Shown here piece by piece: positions 35,110-43,968 of a DNA stretch of 64,000 nt. The number at the start of each line of letters is the position of its first letter. Position 1 is the stretch's first letter. Origin of the DNA: Puniceibacterium sp. IMCC21224 (GTDB lineage: Bacteria > Pseudomonadota > Alphaproteobacteria > Rhodobacterales > Rhodobacteraceae); contig NZ_LDPY01000001.1 in NCBI RefSeq assembly GCF_001038505.1, positions 3,224,001 through 3,288,000 of the forward strand. Direction: 5' to 3'. The notes beneath the pieces are model-generated. The model had not been told where the DNA came from. It saw only the letters and a program-made list of their open reading frames with translations, and ran no database searches. The position numbers were made by a program, and so were the translations under genes.

Positions 35110-35759
35110 TGCAGATTCCCTTTGCCTTGGCCGAGAATCCCGACGACAGCGTCCTCGAACAGGCGCGCAAACTATTCGCGGGTGAAACCGATTTCTTGAA
35201 GGGGGTGGTGGCCATGTCCGGCATGCCACCCGACGACCGGCTCGAAGTTTGCTTTGCCGGTCGGTCCAACGTCGGGAAATCGAGCCTGATCAACGCCCTG
35301 ACGGGTCGCAAGGGGTTGGCACGTGCCTCAAACACCCCCGGACGGACGCAAGAGATCAACTTTTTCACACTGGCAGACAGTCATTATCTCGTCGACCTGC
35401 CCGGCTATGGGTACGCCAATGCCCCGCTCGCAGTTGTCCAAAAGTGGCAGCGTCTGCTGAAACAATACCTGTCCGGGCGTGCGACCCTGCGCCGAGCCTT
35501 TGTCCTGATCGACACCCGTCACGGTATCAAGTCGGTCGACGAAGACATCCTGACCCTGCTGGATCAGAGCGCCGTCACCTTTCAGGTGGTGATGACAAAA
35601 ACCGACAAGGTGAAAGAAGCTGACCGCGAGAAAATTCTGACGCAGGTCCGGGAAAAGCTGGCGAAACATCCCGCCGCCTTCCCGGAAATCGTGATGACCA
35701 GCGCCGATAAAGGTGACGGGATTCCGCTGTTGCGCAGCATTATTGCGACACTGATCTGA
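35109..35759 (+). CDS. engB: Ribosome-biogenesis GTPase EngB (YsxC/YihA)
   Basis: 216 residues. GTPase motifs: G1 GRSNVGKSSLINALTG, G2 around NTPGRTQEINFF, G3 DLPGYGYA, G4 TKTDKVKE, and G5 TSADKGDG. It acts in assembly of the 50S subunit. Length and motif order are those of EngB. It overlaps the MOSC gene stop/start by 1 bp and precedes argB by 67 bp. Confidence 0.95.
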   Translation: MQIPFALAENPDDSVLEQARKLFAGETDFLKGVVAMSGMPPDDRLEVCFAGRSNVGKSSLINALTGRKGLARASNTPGRTQEINFFTLADSHYLVDLPGYGYANAPLAVVQKWQRLLKQYLSGRATLRRAFVLIDTRHGIKSVDEDILTLLDQSAVTFQVVMTKTDKVKEADREKILTQVREKLAKHPAAFPEIVMTSADKGDGIPLLRSIIATLI

Positions 35760-35826
35760 CGGACACCCTTGCACGCAGGCGCGTCCCATCGGATAAACTG
35801 CGGCACGTCTCAGGAGATCAGCAAGG

Positions 35827-36717
35827 ATGAGAAATCAGACGATGAATCCCGACTGGATTGCCACCGCCCGCACCTTGTCCGAAGCCCTGCCTTATATGCA
35901 GCGCTATTCTGGTGCCATCGTAGTGGTGAAATTCGGCGGCAATGCCATGGGTGACGCCGATGAGATGGCCGAGTTCGCCCGCGACATCGTGCTGATGCGT
36001 CAGGTCGGGGTGAACCCGGTGGTCGTGCATGGCGGCGGGCCGATGATCAACGACATGCTGAAACGTCTGGGCATCGAATCGAAATTTGTGCGCGGCAAGC
36101 GTGTCACCGATCAGGCCACGGTCGAAGTGGTCGAAATGGTGCTGACCGGCCTTGTGAACAAACGGATTGTGCAGGCGATCATGGACGAGGGCGGACGCGC
36201 CGTTGGCCTGTCTGGCAAAGATGACGATCTGATGGTCTGCGAACCCGATGATCCCGAACTTGGGTGGGTCGGTCGGCCGGTTGAGATGAACGTACAGGTG
36301 CTGCGCGATCTCTTCAACGCCGGGATTATCCCTGTTGTCGCGCCCGTCGCCACGGGTATGGACCCGGTCGAGACGTTCAATGTTAATGGTGACACCGCCG
36401 CCGGTGCAATTGCCGGTGCGCTTCAGGCTGACCGACTGCTGCTGCTGACCGACGTGACCGGCGTCAAGAATAAGGCCGGTGAAGTTGTGACTTCGATGAC
36501 GCCTGACGATGTTCACGCGATGATCGAGGACGGCACCATCGCCGGTGGCATGATTCCCAAGGCCGAAACCGCCCTGAAAGCGATTGAGGAAGGCGTACGC
36601 GCTGTGGTTATTCTGGATGGCCGGGTGTCCAACGCCTGCCTGCTTGAACTCTTTACCGAACATGGCGCCGGGTCGCTGATCCGCGCGACAGATCTGGCAC
36701 CGCGCAAGGATCCGTGA
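35827..36717 (+). CDS. argB: Acetylglutamate kinase
   Basis: 296 residues; second step of arginine synthesis, phosphorylating N-acetylglutamate with ATP. Motifs: [12 protein letters not shown] near residue 38, [11 protein letters not shown] near 75, and [15 protein letters not shown] and [11 protein letters not shown] in the C-terminal lobe. ATG 35827 has AGGAG upstream; ATG 35842 is possible. The N-terminal extension ([19 protein letters not shown]) is the helix that forms hexamers in arginine-inhibited kinases. It overlaps the next gene by 4 bp (GTGA). Confidence 0.96.
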   Translation: MRNQTMNPDWIATARTLSEALPYMQRYSGAIVVVKFGGNAMGDADEMAEFARDIVLMRQVGVNPVVVHGGGPMINDMLKRLGIESKFVRGKRVTDQATVEVVEMVLTGLVNKRIVQAIMDEGGRAVGLSGKDDDLMVCEPDDPELGWVGRPVEMNVQVLRDLFNAGIIPVVAPVATGMDPVETFNVNGDTAAGAIAGALQADRLLLLTDVTGVKNKAGEVVTSMTPDDVHAMIEDGTIAGGMIPKAETALKAIEEGVRAVVILDGRVSNACLLELFTEHGAGSLIRATDLAPRKDP

Positions 36718-37370
36718 CACTCGCGACGCTGGAAGCCGAGGCGCAGACCGTCGGTCTGACGATTCGCGGCGCGTTCCACCCCACGCCGGGCGATATGCCC
36801 CCGGCGGGCTGCGCCACACTACTACTTCTAGGCCCGAACGAGCCGGTATTCTGGCAACATTACGCGGCAGCGCCAGAGTCGCGGGACGCAGGCCCGGATC
36901 CGCTCGACCGCTGGTCGAAGCGGGTGATTGGCGCGCTGGCACTTGGCTGGGGTGGATTGGCGCAATTTCCTTCGGATGGACCGCCCTACCCGCCGTTCCA
37001 GAAATGGGCCGAATCTTCGGGCCGCTGCTGGCCATCGCCCACCGGGTTGCTGGTTCACGACGATGCCGGCCTACTGATCAGCTTTCGCGGCGCGGTCGCC
37101 CTGCCCCACCGCATTGTCCTGACCGCCGCGGCCGTACCCCCCTGCACCACCTGTGCCGAACATCCCTGCGAAACGGCTTGCCCGGTGGCTGCCTTGCGCC
37201 CCGACGCGCCCTATGATGTCCCCGCCTGTCAGGCATTTCTGCGTACACCACAGGGGGCGGACTGCCGACATAATGGGTGTCTTGTGCGCCGGGCCTGTCC
37301 GGCCTCGGCCCGCCTGAACCGCGCGCCGGAACAGGCTGCTTTCCACATGGCCGCCTTCGTGAAAGACTAA
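36714..37370 (+). CDS. Ferredoxin-like protein with C-terminal cysteine clusters
   Basis: 218 residues, starting at a GTG that overlaps the argB stop. The C-terminal 75 residues contain [19 protein letters not shown] and then a second group ([18 protein letters not shown]). These resemble the iron-sulfur region of QueG-like proteins, though not perfect 2[4Fe-4S] spacing. The N-terminal part ([22 protein letters not shown]) is the usual beginning of this uncharacterised family. It probably binds at least one Fe-S cluster; electron-transfer partner unknown. Confidence 0.8.
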   Translation: MTLATLEAEAQTVGLTIRGAFHPTPGDMPPAGCATLLLLGPNEPVFWQHYAAAPESRDAGPDPLDRWSKRVIGALALGWGGLAQFPSDGPPYPPFQKWAESSGRCWPSPTGLLVHDDAGLLISFRGAVALPHRIVLTAAAVPPCTTCAEHPCETACPVAALRPDAPYDVPACQAFLRTPQGADCRHNGCLVRRACPASARLNRAPEQAAFHMAAFVKD

Positions 37371-37403
37371 GCGCAATTCAGACCCCAAAAGGATCCGCCC
37401 CCC

Positions 37404-37895
37404 ATGCGCCTTGTCCTCATGCGTCATGCCAAATCCGACTGGTCCCTGAATGGTGAGGACCACGACCGCCCGTTAAACAAACGCGGCACAGGGAACGCCC
37501 GCAGATTGGGCGACTGGCTGCGGACCAAGAGCTACTTGCCGGACGAGGTGCTGTGTTCGACATCCATCCGTACGCGGCAAACGCTGACGCTGACCGGCCT
37601 CGACGCGGCAACCGTGCGATTCGAACAAGCGCTCTATCACGCCAGCCGCGAGACCATGATGGAGCTGCTGCAGAGTGCCAGTGGAAATTGTGTTTTGATG
37701 ATCGGCCACAATCCCGGCATCGCGGCGTTTGCCACATCATTGGTCGCGGTACAGCCGCTGCATCTGCGGTTTCGTGATTACCCGACCTGCGCCACCCTCG
37801 TTGTGGATTTCAATATCCGCAGTTGGGAGGAACTGACCCCCCAAAGCGGAAACGCGCGGGATTTTGTGATCCCGCGCGAATTGGTCACGCCTTAA
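37404..37895 (+). CDS. sixA: SixA-like histidine phosphatase
   Basis: 163 residues. The histidine-phosphatase RHG motif here is LVLMRHAKSDWS, the SixA variant. DRPLNKRGTGNARRLGDWL follows, and the second catalytic His is in VLMIGHNPGI. SixA dephosphorylates phosphohistidine in HPt or phosphotransferase-system proteins. It converges on the bzt operon with a 31-bp gap that includes a small GCCC/GGGC stem. Confidence 0.88.
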   Translation: MRLVLMRHAKSDWSLNGEDHDRPLNKRGTGNARRLGDWLRTKSYLPDEVLCSTSIRTRQTLTLTGLDAATVRFEQALYHASRETMMELLQSASGNCVLMIGHNPGIAAFATSLVAVQPLHLRFRDYPTCATLVVDFNIRSWEELTPQSGNARDFVIPRELVTP

Positions 37896-37926
37896 CAGAT
37901 CGCCCACGCGGGCGGTATTGCCGCTC

Positions 37927-38709
37927 TCAGTGCCCCAGAATCTGGCTCAGGAACAGCTTGGTCCGTTCGTGCTGCGGGTTGTTAAAGAACTCTTCAGGCT
38001 CGTTCTGCTCAACAATCTGGCCCGCGTCCATAAAGATCACCCGATTCGCCACCTGCCGGGCAAAGCCCATCTCGTGGGTGACGCACAGCATGGTCATGCC
38101 CTCTTCGGCCAGCTGCACCATCGTATCCAGGACCTCCTTGATCATCTCGGGATCAAGCGCCGAGGTCGGCTCGTCAAACAGCATGATGCGTGGCTGCATA
38201 CACAGCGAACGGGCAATAGCCACACGCTGCTGCTGACCACCCGAAAGCTGCCCGGGGTACTTGTTCGCCTGATCGGGGATCTTGACTTTGGTCAGGAAGT
38301 GCATCGCGAGTTCTTCGGCTTCCTTCTTGGGTGTCTTGCGGACCCAGATCGGCGCCAGCGTGCAATTCTCAAGGATGGTCAGATGCGGGAACAGGTTGAA
38401 ATGCTGAAACACCATCCCGACCTCGGACCGGATCCGGTCGATATTCTTGAGATCCGAAGACAGCACCGTGCCATCAACGGTGATGCGTCCCTTCTGATGT
38501 TCTTCCAGTGCGTTAATACAGCGGATCAGCGTGGATTTACCTGACCCCGACGGGCCGGCAATGACGATCCGTTCACCACGATAGACCGTGAGGTCGATGT
38601 CGCGCAGCACATGAAAAGTGCCGTACCATTTGTTCATGTTCTCGATCGCGACGGCGACCTCGTCGGACACTTCCAGTTTTGCAGCTTCTTGTTTTGCCAA
38701 ATCAGCCAT
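37927..38709 (-). CDS. bztD: Amino-acid ABC transporter ATP-binding protein (BztD/AapP)
   Basis: 260 residues. Walker [10 protein letters not shown], signature [14 protein letters not shown], Walker [15 protein letters not shown] and H-loop CVTHEMGFA are all intact. It powers import of glutamate, glutamine, aspartate and asparagine, the specificity known for the Rhodobacter Bzt system. It is the last gene of bztABCD, 11 bp after bztC. Confidence 0.93.
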   Translation of the reverse strand: MADLAKQEAAKLEVSDEVAVAIENMNKWYGTFHVLRDIDLTVYRGERIVIAGPSGSGKSTLIRCINALEEHQKGRITVDGTVLSSDLKNIDRIRSEVGMVFQHFNLFPHLTILENCTLAPIWVRKTPKKEAEELAMHFLTKVKIPDQANKYPGQLSGGQQQRVAIARSLCMQPRIMLFDEPTSALDPEMIKEVLDTMVQLAEEGMTMLCVTHEMGFARQVANRVIFMDAGQIVEQNEPEEFFNNPQHERTKLFLSQILGH

Positions 38710-38720
38710 GTGTCAGCCCC

Positions 38721-40013
38721 TTAACGATGATCGGTCTGAAGCTGACGCTCCAACCATTGTGAATATTGCGAGATCCCGTAGCAGACGACAAAGAACAGCA
38801 ACGCCGCAAAGCCCAACAGCTCCCAATAGACGCCGTTCCATTCGGTCGAGGCCAGGACCGGCCCGCGAATCATGCCAACCAGATCAAACATCGAGATGAC
38901 CGAAACCAGCGTGGTGTCCTTGAACAGTCCCACCGCAACGTTGACGATCCCAGGGATAGATATCTTGAGCGCCTGCGGCAGAATGATCAGCCGCATCGCC
39001 TGTGGATAATCCAGCCCAAGAGAATCGCCCGCCTCGTACTGGCCGCGCGGCAGTGCCGCCAGCCCGCCCCGGATCACCTCCGCGATATAGGCCGAGGCGA
39101 ACATGGTGATCATGATGATCACCCGCAGGATCAGGTCAAAGTTGGTTCCCGGCGGCAGGAAGTAAGCCAGAACCACGCTGGCCACGAACAGCAGCGTGAT
39201 CAGTGGCACGCCACGGATGAATTCGATGAACACCACGCAGATCCACTTGATGATCAGCATGTCCGACTGCCGCCCCAACGCCAGCGCGATGCCGAACGGA
39301 ATCGACAGCGACACGCAAACCGTACCGAGGATGAGGTTCAGCATGAAGCCCCCCATCAGTCGCGATGGCACCGCCTCGATGGCGATGAGCCCCTCGACCG
39401 GCAGGAAAGACGTCACCCACCAGAACAACATCGCCGCGATGACCCCGCCAAAAAAACCGGCGGCAAAGCTTTGTTGTACCAAACGGCTGTAGATCAGATA
39501 GCCCGCGACAAACCCCAGAAACGCAAAGATCGGCGTGAGGATCGACCCGCCCCAGATCAGGAAAAACGCGACAAAGGGATAGAGCCCGGTAAAGATCAGC
39601 ATCTGTTTCGGGAACACCTTGCTGAACAGTATCGGCGCAATGGCGACGAACAGCAGCAAAAAGGCGAGTGCTGGGCGCCAGTAAATCTCGTTCGGGTATT
39701 GGAACCCGAACAGCAGTTGGGTCCAGCGCTCGGTCAGCACCGCAAAGCAGCCGCCGACGTTGCCTTGCAGGATTTCGCGACATTCGCGGATGCTGGGGGC
39801 GTCCCAGACGCCATTCAGAATCCACGGCACCACCCCTGACAGGATGGAGTAGACCGCGACAATTGCTGCCAGGGTCAGAATGCCATTGGCGATGGATGAA
39901 AACAGGTTCGTCCGCATCCATTTGACGATACCGCGTTCTGCCCCGGGTGGCTCAATCTCAGGCAACATCGTGTCGCGGACAAACGGGATGGAATGCTGGT
40001 GCGTATCAGACAT
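38721..40013 (-). CDS. bztC: Amino-acid ABC transporter permease (BztC/AapM)
   Basis: 430 residues with about eight membrane helices. The extended N-terminus and large insert before the HisMQ-type core are typical of BztC/AapM. The cytoplasmic EAA loop is visible near the C-terminus (RGGLAALPRGQYEAGDSLGLD, then MRLIILPQALKISIPG). It pairs with BztB in the membrane. It starts 1 bp before the end of the gap to bztB, consistent with one transcript. Confidence 0.93.
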   Translation of the reverse strand: MSDTHQHSIPFVRDTMLPEIEPPGAERGIVKWMRTNLFSSIANGILTLAAIVAVYSILSGVVPWILNGVWDAPSIRECREILQGNVGGCFAVLTERWTQLLFGFQYPNEIYWRPALAFLLLFVAIAPILFSKVFPKQMLIFTGLYPFVAFFLIWGGSILTPIFAFLGFVAGYLIYSRLVQQSFAAGFFGGVIAAMLFWWVTSFLPVEGLIAIEAVPSRLMGGFMLNLILGTVCVSLSIPFGIALALGRQSDMLIIKWICVVFIEFIRGVPLITLLFVASVVLAYFLPPGTNFDLILRVIIMITMFASAYIAEVIRGGLAALPRGQYEAGDSLGLDYPQAMRLIILPQALKISIPGIVNVAVGLFKDTTLVSVISMFDLVGMIRGPVLASTEWNGVYWELLGFAALLFFVVCYGISQYSQWLERQLQTDHR

Positions 40014-40014
40014 A

Positions 40015-41238
40015 TCAGCGCTCCTTCAGCCGGACAGAATTGTTGTAGACATTCATGATCGCTGAGATCGCAAGGCTGATGCAGAGATAAAACAGCATCA
40101 GGGCAAGGACACATTCGATCGCCCGCCCCGTCTGGTTCAGCGTGATCCCCCCCAGCGTACCGGTGATGTCCATGTAGCCAACCGCAATGGCCAGCGACGA
40201 GTTCTTGGTGATGTTGAGGTAATTCGAAATCAGCGGCGGGATGATCACCCGCAGCGCCTGCGGTAGCACCACCAGCTTCATGATCCGGTTCGGACGAATT
40301 CCCAGCGACGCCGCCGCTTCGGTTTGTCCCCGGCTTACCGCCTGAATGCCGGCCCGGACGTTTTCGGCGATGAAAGCGCCGGTGTAAATTGCCAGTGCGA
40401 ACCACAGGGCGATCAGTGAACCGAGGATCTGGATCCCCCCCTGAAAGTTAAACCCTCTGAGCTCGGGGTAATCCAGAGTGACCGGCCGCCCGAGCAGGAA
40501 GTAGAACACCAGCGTCGGAAGAAAGAAGATCGCCACCGACGGCCAGCCCATCGGCAACAGCCTGCCCGTGTCGAACAGCAGCTTGGTGGCGTAGCGGCGA
40601 TAAACAACAACCCCGATAACCGACGCGACAAAGATGGAGGCCAGAAGCAGCGACCCCGGTCCCCAGACCGGCGCTGGCAGATATAGCCCACGGTTGGTAA
40701 AGGCGAACGCGCCGAACAGCATCGACGACGTCGCATTCTCGCCGCGAAACGCATTTGGAGCGGGCAGAACGGCTGTCATCACAGTAAAGATGATGATGAT
40801 CCAGATCAGCACTGGCACGTTACGGAACATTTCGACATAGATCGCCATCAACTTGCGGACCAGCCAGTTTGGCGACAGGCGCAGCACCCCCGCGATCACG
40901 CCGATCACCGTCGCAGTGATGCACGCCAGGAACGAGACAAGCAACGTGTTCAAGATACCAACCACAGAGGCCCGCAGATGCGATGACTGACTGGTATAGT
41001 CGATAAGTGTTTGATTAATATCGTAATTCGACGGTTCAGACAGAAATCCATATCCGATCGTCAGACCGGCAGCGCGCAGGTTGGCGACCAGATTAGCCCC
41101 GAGATAGGCAAAAACGGCAATCACAATGATAAGGGCGATCGCCTGAAACGTGTAAGAGCGGTAGCGCGTGTCGTTGATCAGCATCGACAGCCGAAACGAC
41201 GCCTGCGGAGGGTCGCTGAATGTGGTCATGAAAGACAT
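40015..41238 (-). CDS. bztB: Amino-acid ABC transporter permease (BztB/AapQ)
   Basis: 407 residues with about eight membrane segments. The EAA loop reads RAGIQAVSRGQTEAAASLGI, followed by MKLVVLPQALRVIIPPLIS. It has the same two-part architecture as BztC. The first ATG (MSFMTTFSDPP) is used; ATG 41229 is close by. It is separated from bztA by 123 bp that include a strong hairpin. Confidence 0.93.
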   Translation of the reverse strand: MSFMTTFSDPPQASFRLSMLINDTRYRSYTFQAIALIIVIAVFAYLGANLVANLRAAGLTIGYGFLSEPSNYDINQTLIDYTSQSSHLRASVVGILNTLLVSFLACITATVIGVIAGVLRLSPNWLVRKLMAIYVEMFRNVPVLIWIIIIFTVMTAVLPAPNAFRGENATSSMLFGAFAFTNRGLYLPAPVWGPGSLLLASIFVASVIGVVVYRRYATKLLFDTGRLLPMGWPSVAIFFLPTLVFYFLLGRPVTLDYPELRGFNFQGGIQILGSLIALWFALAIYTGAFIAENVRAGIQAVSRGQTEAAASLGIRPNRIMKLVVLPQALRVIIPPLISNYLNITKNSSLAIAVGYMDITGTLGGITLNQTGRAIECVLALMLFYLCISLAISAIMNVYNNSVRLKER

Positions 41239-41321
41239 CCCTGGTGTCCCGGGTCTCTTGTTCGACGGGTTGATCCCACCTGATGGCCCTGGGCGTTTAT
41301 TGTGTCTGGTGTCGCAATGCA

Positions 41322-41352
41322 GAAAGGGCGCAGGAATGTCCCGCGCCCTTTC
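41322..41352 (-). terminator. Attenuator-type hairpin between bztA and bztB
   Basis: GAAAGGGCGC (41322-41331) and GCGCCCTTTC (41343-41352) form a perfect 10-bp stem with an 11-base loop, directly after the bztA stop. No clear T-run follows. Such stems after the first gene of ABC-transporter operons stabilise the binding-protein mRNA and reduce downstream expression, raising the ratio of binding protein to permease. Confidence 0.65.
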
Positions 41353-41361
41353 CTGTTCCGT

Positions 41362-42378
41362 TTAACGGAACGGCGGGGAGTAAAGCAGACCGCCATCGGT
41401 CCACTGCGCGTTCAGGCCGCGCGACAGGCCGATCGGAGTATTCTCGCCGATGTTCTTTTCGAACACTTCGCCATAATTTCCACCTGCTGCGATGGCCATC
41501 TTGGCCCAGTCGGCACTCAGCCCCAGCATCTCGCCCAGATTGCCCTCAGTACCGAGCAGACGGTTGATTTCGGGGTTGTCGGTGCCTGCGGACATCTCTT
41601 CGAGATTGGCCGAGGTGACGCCGTATTCTTCGGCGGCGATCAGCGCGTTCAGTGTCCAGCGCGCGATGTCGGCCCAGTCATTGTCGCCATGACGGACCAG
41701 CGGGCCAAGCGGCTCTTTCGAGATGATCTCGGGCAGGACGATGTGATCCTGCGGGTTCTCAAACGCGGCGCGGGTCGCGGCAAGACCAGAGGCGTCTGTG
41801 GTATAGGTATCACAAGCACCTGCAAGGTACTGCTGCTGACCTTCGGCATTCGTCTCGATCGGGACGGGCTGATAGCTCATGTTGTTCTTGCGGAAGTAGT
41901 CCGCGAGGTTGAGCTCGGTCGTGGTACCGGTCTGGATGCAGACAGTCGCGCCATCCAGCTCCTTGGCCGAGCTGACGCCCAGTGCCTTGGGAACGATAAA
42001 GCCCTGACCATCATAGTAGTTGATTCCAACGAATTCGAACTTGAGGTCGACATCGCGGCTAAAGGTCCAGGTGGTGTTGCGCGCGAGCAGATCAATTTCA
42101 CCCGAGGCAAGCGCAGTAAAGCGGGTCTTGCCGGTGGTTGGGACGAACTGCACGGCAGTCGGATCGCCCAGAACAGCCGCAGCGACAGCACGGCAGACGT
42201 CGACGTCAAAGCCGGCCCATTCGCCGTTTGCATCCGGCGCGGCAAAGCCTACCAGACCGGTCGTCACGCCACAGTTCAGCGTGCCGCGTGCCTTGACGTC
42301 GTCCAGTGTCGCAGCTCCGGCCACACCGGCCGAAAGGCCTGCAACCGTCAGTGCGCCAAGAATTACGGATTTTTTCAT
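41362..42378 (-). CDS. bztA: Periplasmic glutamate/glutamine/aspartate/asparagine-binding protein (BztA/AapJ)
   Basis: 338 residues from ATG 42378, preceded by GAGGTAAAA; a longer frame begins at 42444. Sec signal peptide: MKKSVILGALTVAGLSAGVAG, with cleavage after GAA. The SBP_bac_3 fold shows GTLNCGVTTGLVGFAAPDAN and ARNTTWTFSRD, standard in the AapJ/BztA subfamily, which is larger than other amino-acid-binding proteins. First gene of the uptake operon. Confidence 0.94.
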   Translation of the reverse strand: MKKSVILGALTVAGLSAGVAGAATLDDVKARGTLNCGVTTGLVGFAAPDANGEWAGFDVDVCRAVAAAVLGDPTAVQFVPTTGKTRFTALASGEIDLLARNTTWTFSRDVDLKFEFVGINYYDGQGFIVPKALGVSSAKELDGATVCIQTGTTTELNLADYFRKNNMSYQPVPIETNAEGQQQYLAGACDTYTTDASGLAATRAAFENPQDHIVLPEIISKEPLGPLVRHGDNDWADIARWTLNALIAAEEYGVTSANLEEMSAGTDNPEINRLLGTEGNLGEMLGLSADWAKMAIAAGGNYGEVFEKNIGENTPIGLSRGLNAQWTDGGLLYSPPFR

Positions 42379-42480
42379 TTTTACCTCTTCCTGTTTGGCC
42401 GCCGCAACGCGGGACGGCTCATTCGACCCGTGCGGGCCGTTCATAACAAAGTAGGGACTGCGCCCTCTCAGTGTGCAAGA

Positions 42481-42516
42481 GTTTGGGTTGATTCATCTGG
42501 CAAGGTCAACCCAAAC
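42481..42516. promoter_or_regulatory. 11-bp inverted repeat upstream of bztA
   Basis: GTTTGGGTTGA and TCAACCCAAAC are perfect complements separated by 14 bases, about 100 bp upstream of bztA and 60 bp after the ATP12 gene stop. It could be the terminator stem of the ATP12 operon, since no T-run follows, or a regulatory site of the bzt promoter. Confidence 0.4.
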
Positions 42517-42577
42517 CGAGGGTAAGATGCTCAATCATTGCGCAATTGCCCGGCGATGTCGCGACCTGCCGCGTCGC

Positions 42578-43291
42578 TCAGGCTGATCGCGTCAATCGGT
42601 AAAACCGATATGCGCGTAAAAACGCTGTTCTTTTACGTTCAGCGGTCTGTTGCGCTTCGTCGTCAGCGCCCCATTGCTCTTCTTGCCAGGTTTCGTCCAG
42701 ACGAGACACCTGCCAGAGGTCTTCGGGCGGCTGCATGTCGTGGATGGCGGCAAACGCCAGGATCAAAGACCCCGAAAGCGCCACCAGATCGTGAAACGCC
42801 GCCAGTTCGAAATCTGACAACTGATGCACCTGACGGCGCAATTGCGTCAGCGCTCCCGCATCCTGCGGCACATGCATCAGGCCGGTGCGTTCATGCAACC
42901 GCGCGCCCAGAACCTCGGCCGCCCAGTCCAGATAGGGGGTCCAGATCATGGCCTGCCGGTCCACCAGCGCATCCGGGCTGTCAGCCCGGTAACACAACAG
43001 ATCGGCGTCACCGTAATCGGCCAGCATATCGGCCACCTCGATGCGTTGCAGGCCCAGCTTGTCGATGGCAGAGTTCGCTGCCTGAGTCATAGGCATGCTC
43101 ATCGGGTCAACTTTTTCAGCCTGCGCATCCCATTCCGCCGCGACGGCCTGCGCAAGAGCGCGGGTCGGTACAATCAGACCGGCCTTGGCCGGCGTGCGTA
43201 CACGGCGCCCGTCAAGTGCGACGCCAAAGCCACCCTCTTCCTCGACAACATCTGCGGATGTCCAGAATCGTTTCGGCGCCCAGTCGGTCAT
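42578..43291 (-). CDS. ATP12-family chaperone protein
   Basis: 237 residues from ATG 43291, which overlaps the HAD gene's stop (ATGA). The family assists assembly of the F1-ATPase alpha subunit; bacterial members are largely restricted to alphaproteobacteria. Recognisable segments: KRFWTSADVVEEEGGFGVAL, LDGRRVRTPAKAGLIVPT, and AVAAEWDAQ. It is the last gene of the crcB-rluA-HAD-ATP12 unit. Confidence 0.9.
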   Translation of the reverse strand: MTDWAPKRFWTSADVVEEEGGFGVALDGRRVRTPAKAGLIVPTRALAQAVAAEWDAQAEKVDPMSMPMTQAANSAIDKLGLQRIEVADMLADYGDADLLCYRADSPDALVDRQAMIWTPYLDWAAEVLGARLHERTGLMHVPQDAGALTQLRRQVHQLSDFELAAFHDLVALSGSLILAFAAIHDMQPPEDLWQVSRLDETWQEEQWGADDEAQQTAERKRTAFLRAYRFYRLTRSA

Positions 43292-43968
43292 GCCGTCTGT
43301 TCCCATATCTGTTGAAGCAGGCCCGGTAGCATACGAATGTCATCCAGCAGCACATGCGCCTCGCGCAGCCGCGCACGGTCATGATAGCCCCAGGTCACAC
43401 CGATCGCCAACATGCCGGCTGCGCGCGCCATTTCCATGTCATAACTGGTGTCGCCGATCATCACCGCGCGGTGCGGTTCAATCCCGGTCTCGGACAGGGC
43501 CGAACGCAGCATGCCCGGATGCGGTTTCGACGGATGATTGTCCGCAACCTGCTGCGTTACAAAAAGGCTGCGCAGGTCATGCCCGTCCAGAAGTTTGTCC
43601 AGCCCCCGGCGCGATTTTCCGGTGGCGACGCCCAGCAGCACTTCTGGCACCGCATGCAGACCATCAAGCACGTTGCGCACATGGGGATAAAGCGGCGACG
43701 ACACCGCAACCCCGTTGTCGGCCCGCAGCGTCATGTAAGCCGCCTTGTAGCCGTCAACCAATATGCGCCGCTCAGCGGTTTTGATCCCTGGCACCAGTTG
43801 CGACATCGCCTCGGGCAGGGACAAACCGACAATGCCCAGAACTGCGTCGCGCGATGGCATTTCCAGACCCCCGCCATCAAACGCCGCCTGCATCGCCGCG
43901 AGGATATCGGCCTGACTGTCGACCAAAGTGCCGTCAACGTCAAAAACCACGAGTCGCAAGTCGCTCAT
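43288..43968 (-). CDS. HAD-superfamily hydrolase, phosphoglycolate-phosphatase-like
   Basis: 226 residues. Motif I is VVFDVDGTLVDSQ (catalytic Asp pair), motif II is in GVATGKSRRGLD, and motifs III/IV are PSKPHPGML and VMIGDTSYDMEMA. The helical cap between motifs I and II is of the C1 type, as in Gph and pyrophosphatase PpaX. Substrate is uncertain. It overlaps the genes before and after by 4 bp each, so it is translationally coupled with rluA and ATP12. Confidence 0.9.
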   Translation of the reverse strand: MSDLRLVVFDVDGTLVDSQADILAAMQAAFDGGGLEMPSRDAVLGIVGLSLPEAMSQLVPGIKTAERRILVDGYKAAYMTLRADNGVAVSSPLYPHVRNVLDGLHAVPEVLLGVATGKSRRGLDKLLDGHDLRSLFVTQQVADNHPSKPHPGMLRSALSETGIEPHRAVMIGDTSYDMEMARAAGMLAIGVTWGYHDRARLREAHVLLDDIRMLPGLLQQIWEQTA

